A stretch of DNA of 33,578 nucleotides, taken from the NCBI GenBank assembly GCA_031263525.1, contig JAISFP010000129.1:1-33578 (forward strand), written 5' to 3'. Positions 31,813 to 33,578 of this stretch are shown here, in pieces. The DNA is from Deltaproteobacteria bacterium. GTDB taxonomy: Bacteria > Desulfobacterota > Desulfarculia > Adiutricales > Adiutricaceae. How positions within the stretch are numbered: the first letter of the stretch is position 1; each line of letters begins with the position of its first letter. The translations under genes and the position numbers were made by a program. A model generated the notes under the pieces. It did no database searches and was not told the DNA's origin. It saw only the letters and a program-made list of their open reading frames with translations.

Positions 31813-33084
31813 CTACTCGAAATCCTTCCTGGTCGCCACCACTATGCCGCGGGAGGTGACCGCGAAGCGCTTCCGGTCCTCCTTGGGGTTGTAGCCTATC
31901 TCCGTGCGGGCTGGGATCTTGGCGCCGTCTGAGACGATGGCCTTCTTGATCTTGCAGAAGCGGCCTATGTCCACGTTCTCCATTATGACGGACTCGTCAA
32001 CCTCGGCCCCGCGATGCACGTTCACGTTGTAGGAGAGGATGCTGTTGCGGACGGTGCCGCCGCCGATGACGGAGCCGTGGGAGACCAGGGAGTCCTGGGC
32101 AATGCCGTGCAGGAGGGCGCCCCCCTGGCCCTGGACGGAGAGGGTCTTCACCGGCGAGAACTGCCTCGGCGTGGTGCGGATGGGCCAGCGCACCCCGTAG
32201 AGGTTGAAGAAGGGGGTGAGCCCCGTGAGGTCCATGTTGGCGTTCCAGTAGGCGTCCAGGTTGCCCACGTCCCTCCAGTAGCCGGAGTCCGGGGCCACCT
32301 CGACGGGCACCTCGGCGCGGCTTCCCTCGGAGTCGGTGAAGAAGACCACCTCCTCTATCTTGTTCTCGCGGCGGTAGGGGTAGGCGTAGACCCTGTGGGA
32401 GGTGAGGATCTGCGGGAGTATGTCCTTCCCGAAGTCCGGCTTCTCGTCGGTCTTCAGGAGATCCATGAGCACGTCCGCGGTGAAGAGGTAGATGCCCATG
32501 GAGGCGAGGCACTGCTCGGGGTTGCCGGGGATGGTGGCGGGGTTCTTGGGCTTCTCCTGGAAGCCCGTGACCCGGAAGTCGCTGTCCACCTGGAGGACCC
32601 CGTACTCCTTGGCCTCAGCCTTGGAGGTCTCGATGACGGCGATGGTCACGTCCGCCTTCTGGGCCTCGTGGTAGCGCTTGAAGCGGGAGTAGTCCATCTT
32701 GTAGACGTGGTCCGCGGAGAGGATGAGCAGGTGGGAGGGGTTCTCGGCCTCGATCATCTCGAGGTTCTGGCGGATGGAGTCCGCGGTCCCCTGGTACCAC
32801 TTGTCGCCCTTCATCATCTGCGGCGGCACTATCCGGAGGAAGTGGCCCAGGCTCGGGGAGAAGAAGTTCCAGCCGGTCTCCAGGTGCTGGATGATGGTCT
32901 GGCTCTTGTACTGCGGAAGAACCAGGATCTTGTAGACCTCGGAGTTTATGCAGTTCGAGAGGGTGAGATCGGCCAGGAGGTAGATCCCCCCGAAGGGGAT
33001 GGATGGCTTGGAGCGGGACTGGGTGAGGGGCATGAGCCGCTCCCCCTTGCCTCCGGCCATGATAAGCGCGATCACGTTCTTCAT
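31813..33084 (-). CDS. glgC: Glucose-1-phosphate adenylyltransferase
   Basis: MKNVIALIMAGGKGERLMPLTQSRSKPSIPFGGIYLLADLTLSNCINS; FLRIVPPQMMKGDKWYQGTADSIRQNL; LSADHVYKMDY; C-terminal left-handed beta-helix. Confidence 0.96.
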   Translation of the reverse strand: MKNVIALIMAGGKGERLMPLTQSRSKPSIPFGGIYLLADLTLSNCINSEVYKILVLPQYKSQTIIQHLETGWNFFSPSLGHFLRIVPPQMMKGDKWYQGTADSIRQNLEMIEAENPSHLLILSADHVYKMDYSRFKRYHEAQKADVTIAVIETSKAEAKEYGVLQVDSDFRVTGFQEKPKNPATIPGNPEQCLASMGIYLFTADVLMDLLKTDEKPDFGKDILPQILTSHRVYAYPYRRENKIEEVVFFTDSEGSRAEVPVEVAPDSGYWRDVGNLDAYWNANMDLTGLTPFFNLYGVRWPIRTTPRQFSPVKTLSVQGQGGALLHGIAQDSLVSHGSVIGGGTVRNSILSYNVNVHRGAEVDESVIMENVDIGRFCKIKKAIVSDGAKIPARTEIGYNPKEDRKRFAVTSRGIVVATRKDFE

Positions 33085-33249
33085 AGGTAAGGACACCGCC
33101 TTGATCCGTCAGGAAGCCGTTGTGCGTATCCGAGCTCTGATCCAATTTTGAACTTCTGCCGGGATTGTCCCCGAAAATGATAGCACACGGCCTGCCGGCG
33201 GGCAACCGGCGGAATCAGTGGCTTGACGGAGACTGGGAGGGTGCCGTGA

Positions 33250-33578
33250 CGGGAGGAAAAGCGTTCGGGAATGGGCTGAAGGCCTGAAGCGGCATCTCCA
33301 GGCGATGGAGGCGGCGAGTGACGGGGGGTCAGGATGGGGCGTGTGGACTGAAGCGGCGGGGGCCGGTGACGGCGGCGGGCTGAGAGGGGAGGGGGTCGAA
33401 GAATGGCTGACGGCCTGAAGCGGCAGCTCCAGGCGACGGCGGCGAGGGTGAGGGGGGGCAGGAAGGGGCTGACGGCCTGAAGCGGCGGGACCTGGCGGGA
33501 GCGGCGCGGCTGAGAGGGGAGGGGGTCGAAGGATGGCTGACGGCCTGAGGCGGCAGGTCCTGGCGACGGCGGCGGGGG
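33250..33578. repeat. Tandem array of about 61-69 bp units (GGCTGACGGCCTGAAGCGGCAG.TCCAGGCGACGGCGGCG), running off the window end
   Basis: ctgaagcggc / cctgaggcggc motif near 33283, 33348, 33414, 33475, 33544 with shared flanking blocks (tgagaggggagggggtcgaa twice). Confidence 0.8.

Overview
GC-rich bacterial chromosomal window; a Desulfobacterota or other deltaproteobacterial-type host is only a guess. It has a sparse set of single genes: a TatA-like protein, a class A PBP with a giant low-complexity N-terminus, polA, a LemA-family protein, an MltD-like lytic transglycosylase that appears catalytically dead, a 1890-aa PilY1-type protein, a GNAT acetyltransferase, a large TPR protein, a secreted OB-fold protein, an ankyrin-repeat protein and glgC. 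The spaces between genes are unusually rich in repeats. Family 1: three complete 184-bp non-coding elements (10673-10856 inverted, 20896-21079, 22028-22211), each with GTAAC.../...GTTAC-type terminal inverted repeats and each flanked by a perfect 8-bp direct repeat (AGGGCCCT, CTGCTTTA, GCCTCTTC), plus a truncated copy at 1-31. These fit an IS66-like MITE. Family 2: two 142-bp elements (23952-24093, 28250-28391) with about 25-bp TIRs and TA flanks, like an IS630/Tc1-mariner MITE. They bracket an AT-rich island and the TPR gene. Family 3: two elements with GTATCTGTTCAC ends (21590-22011 and 31646-31804), one carrying a 6x44-bp tandem array. At least ten unrelated minisatellite-type arrays occupy most other intergenic gaps, and in-frame repeat expansions occur inside the PBP and PolA. 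All calls come from reading the sequence; no searches or folding were run.
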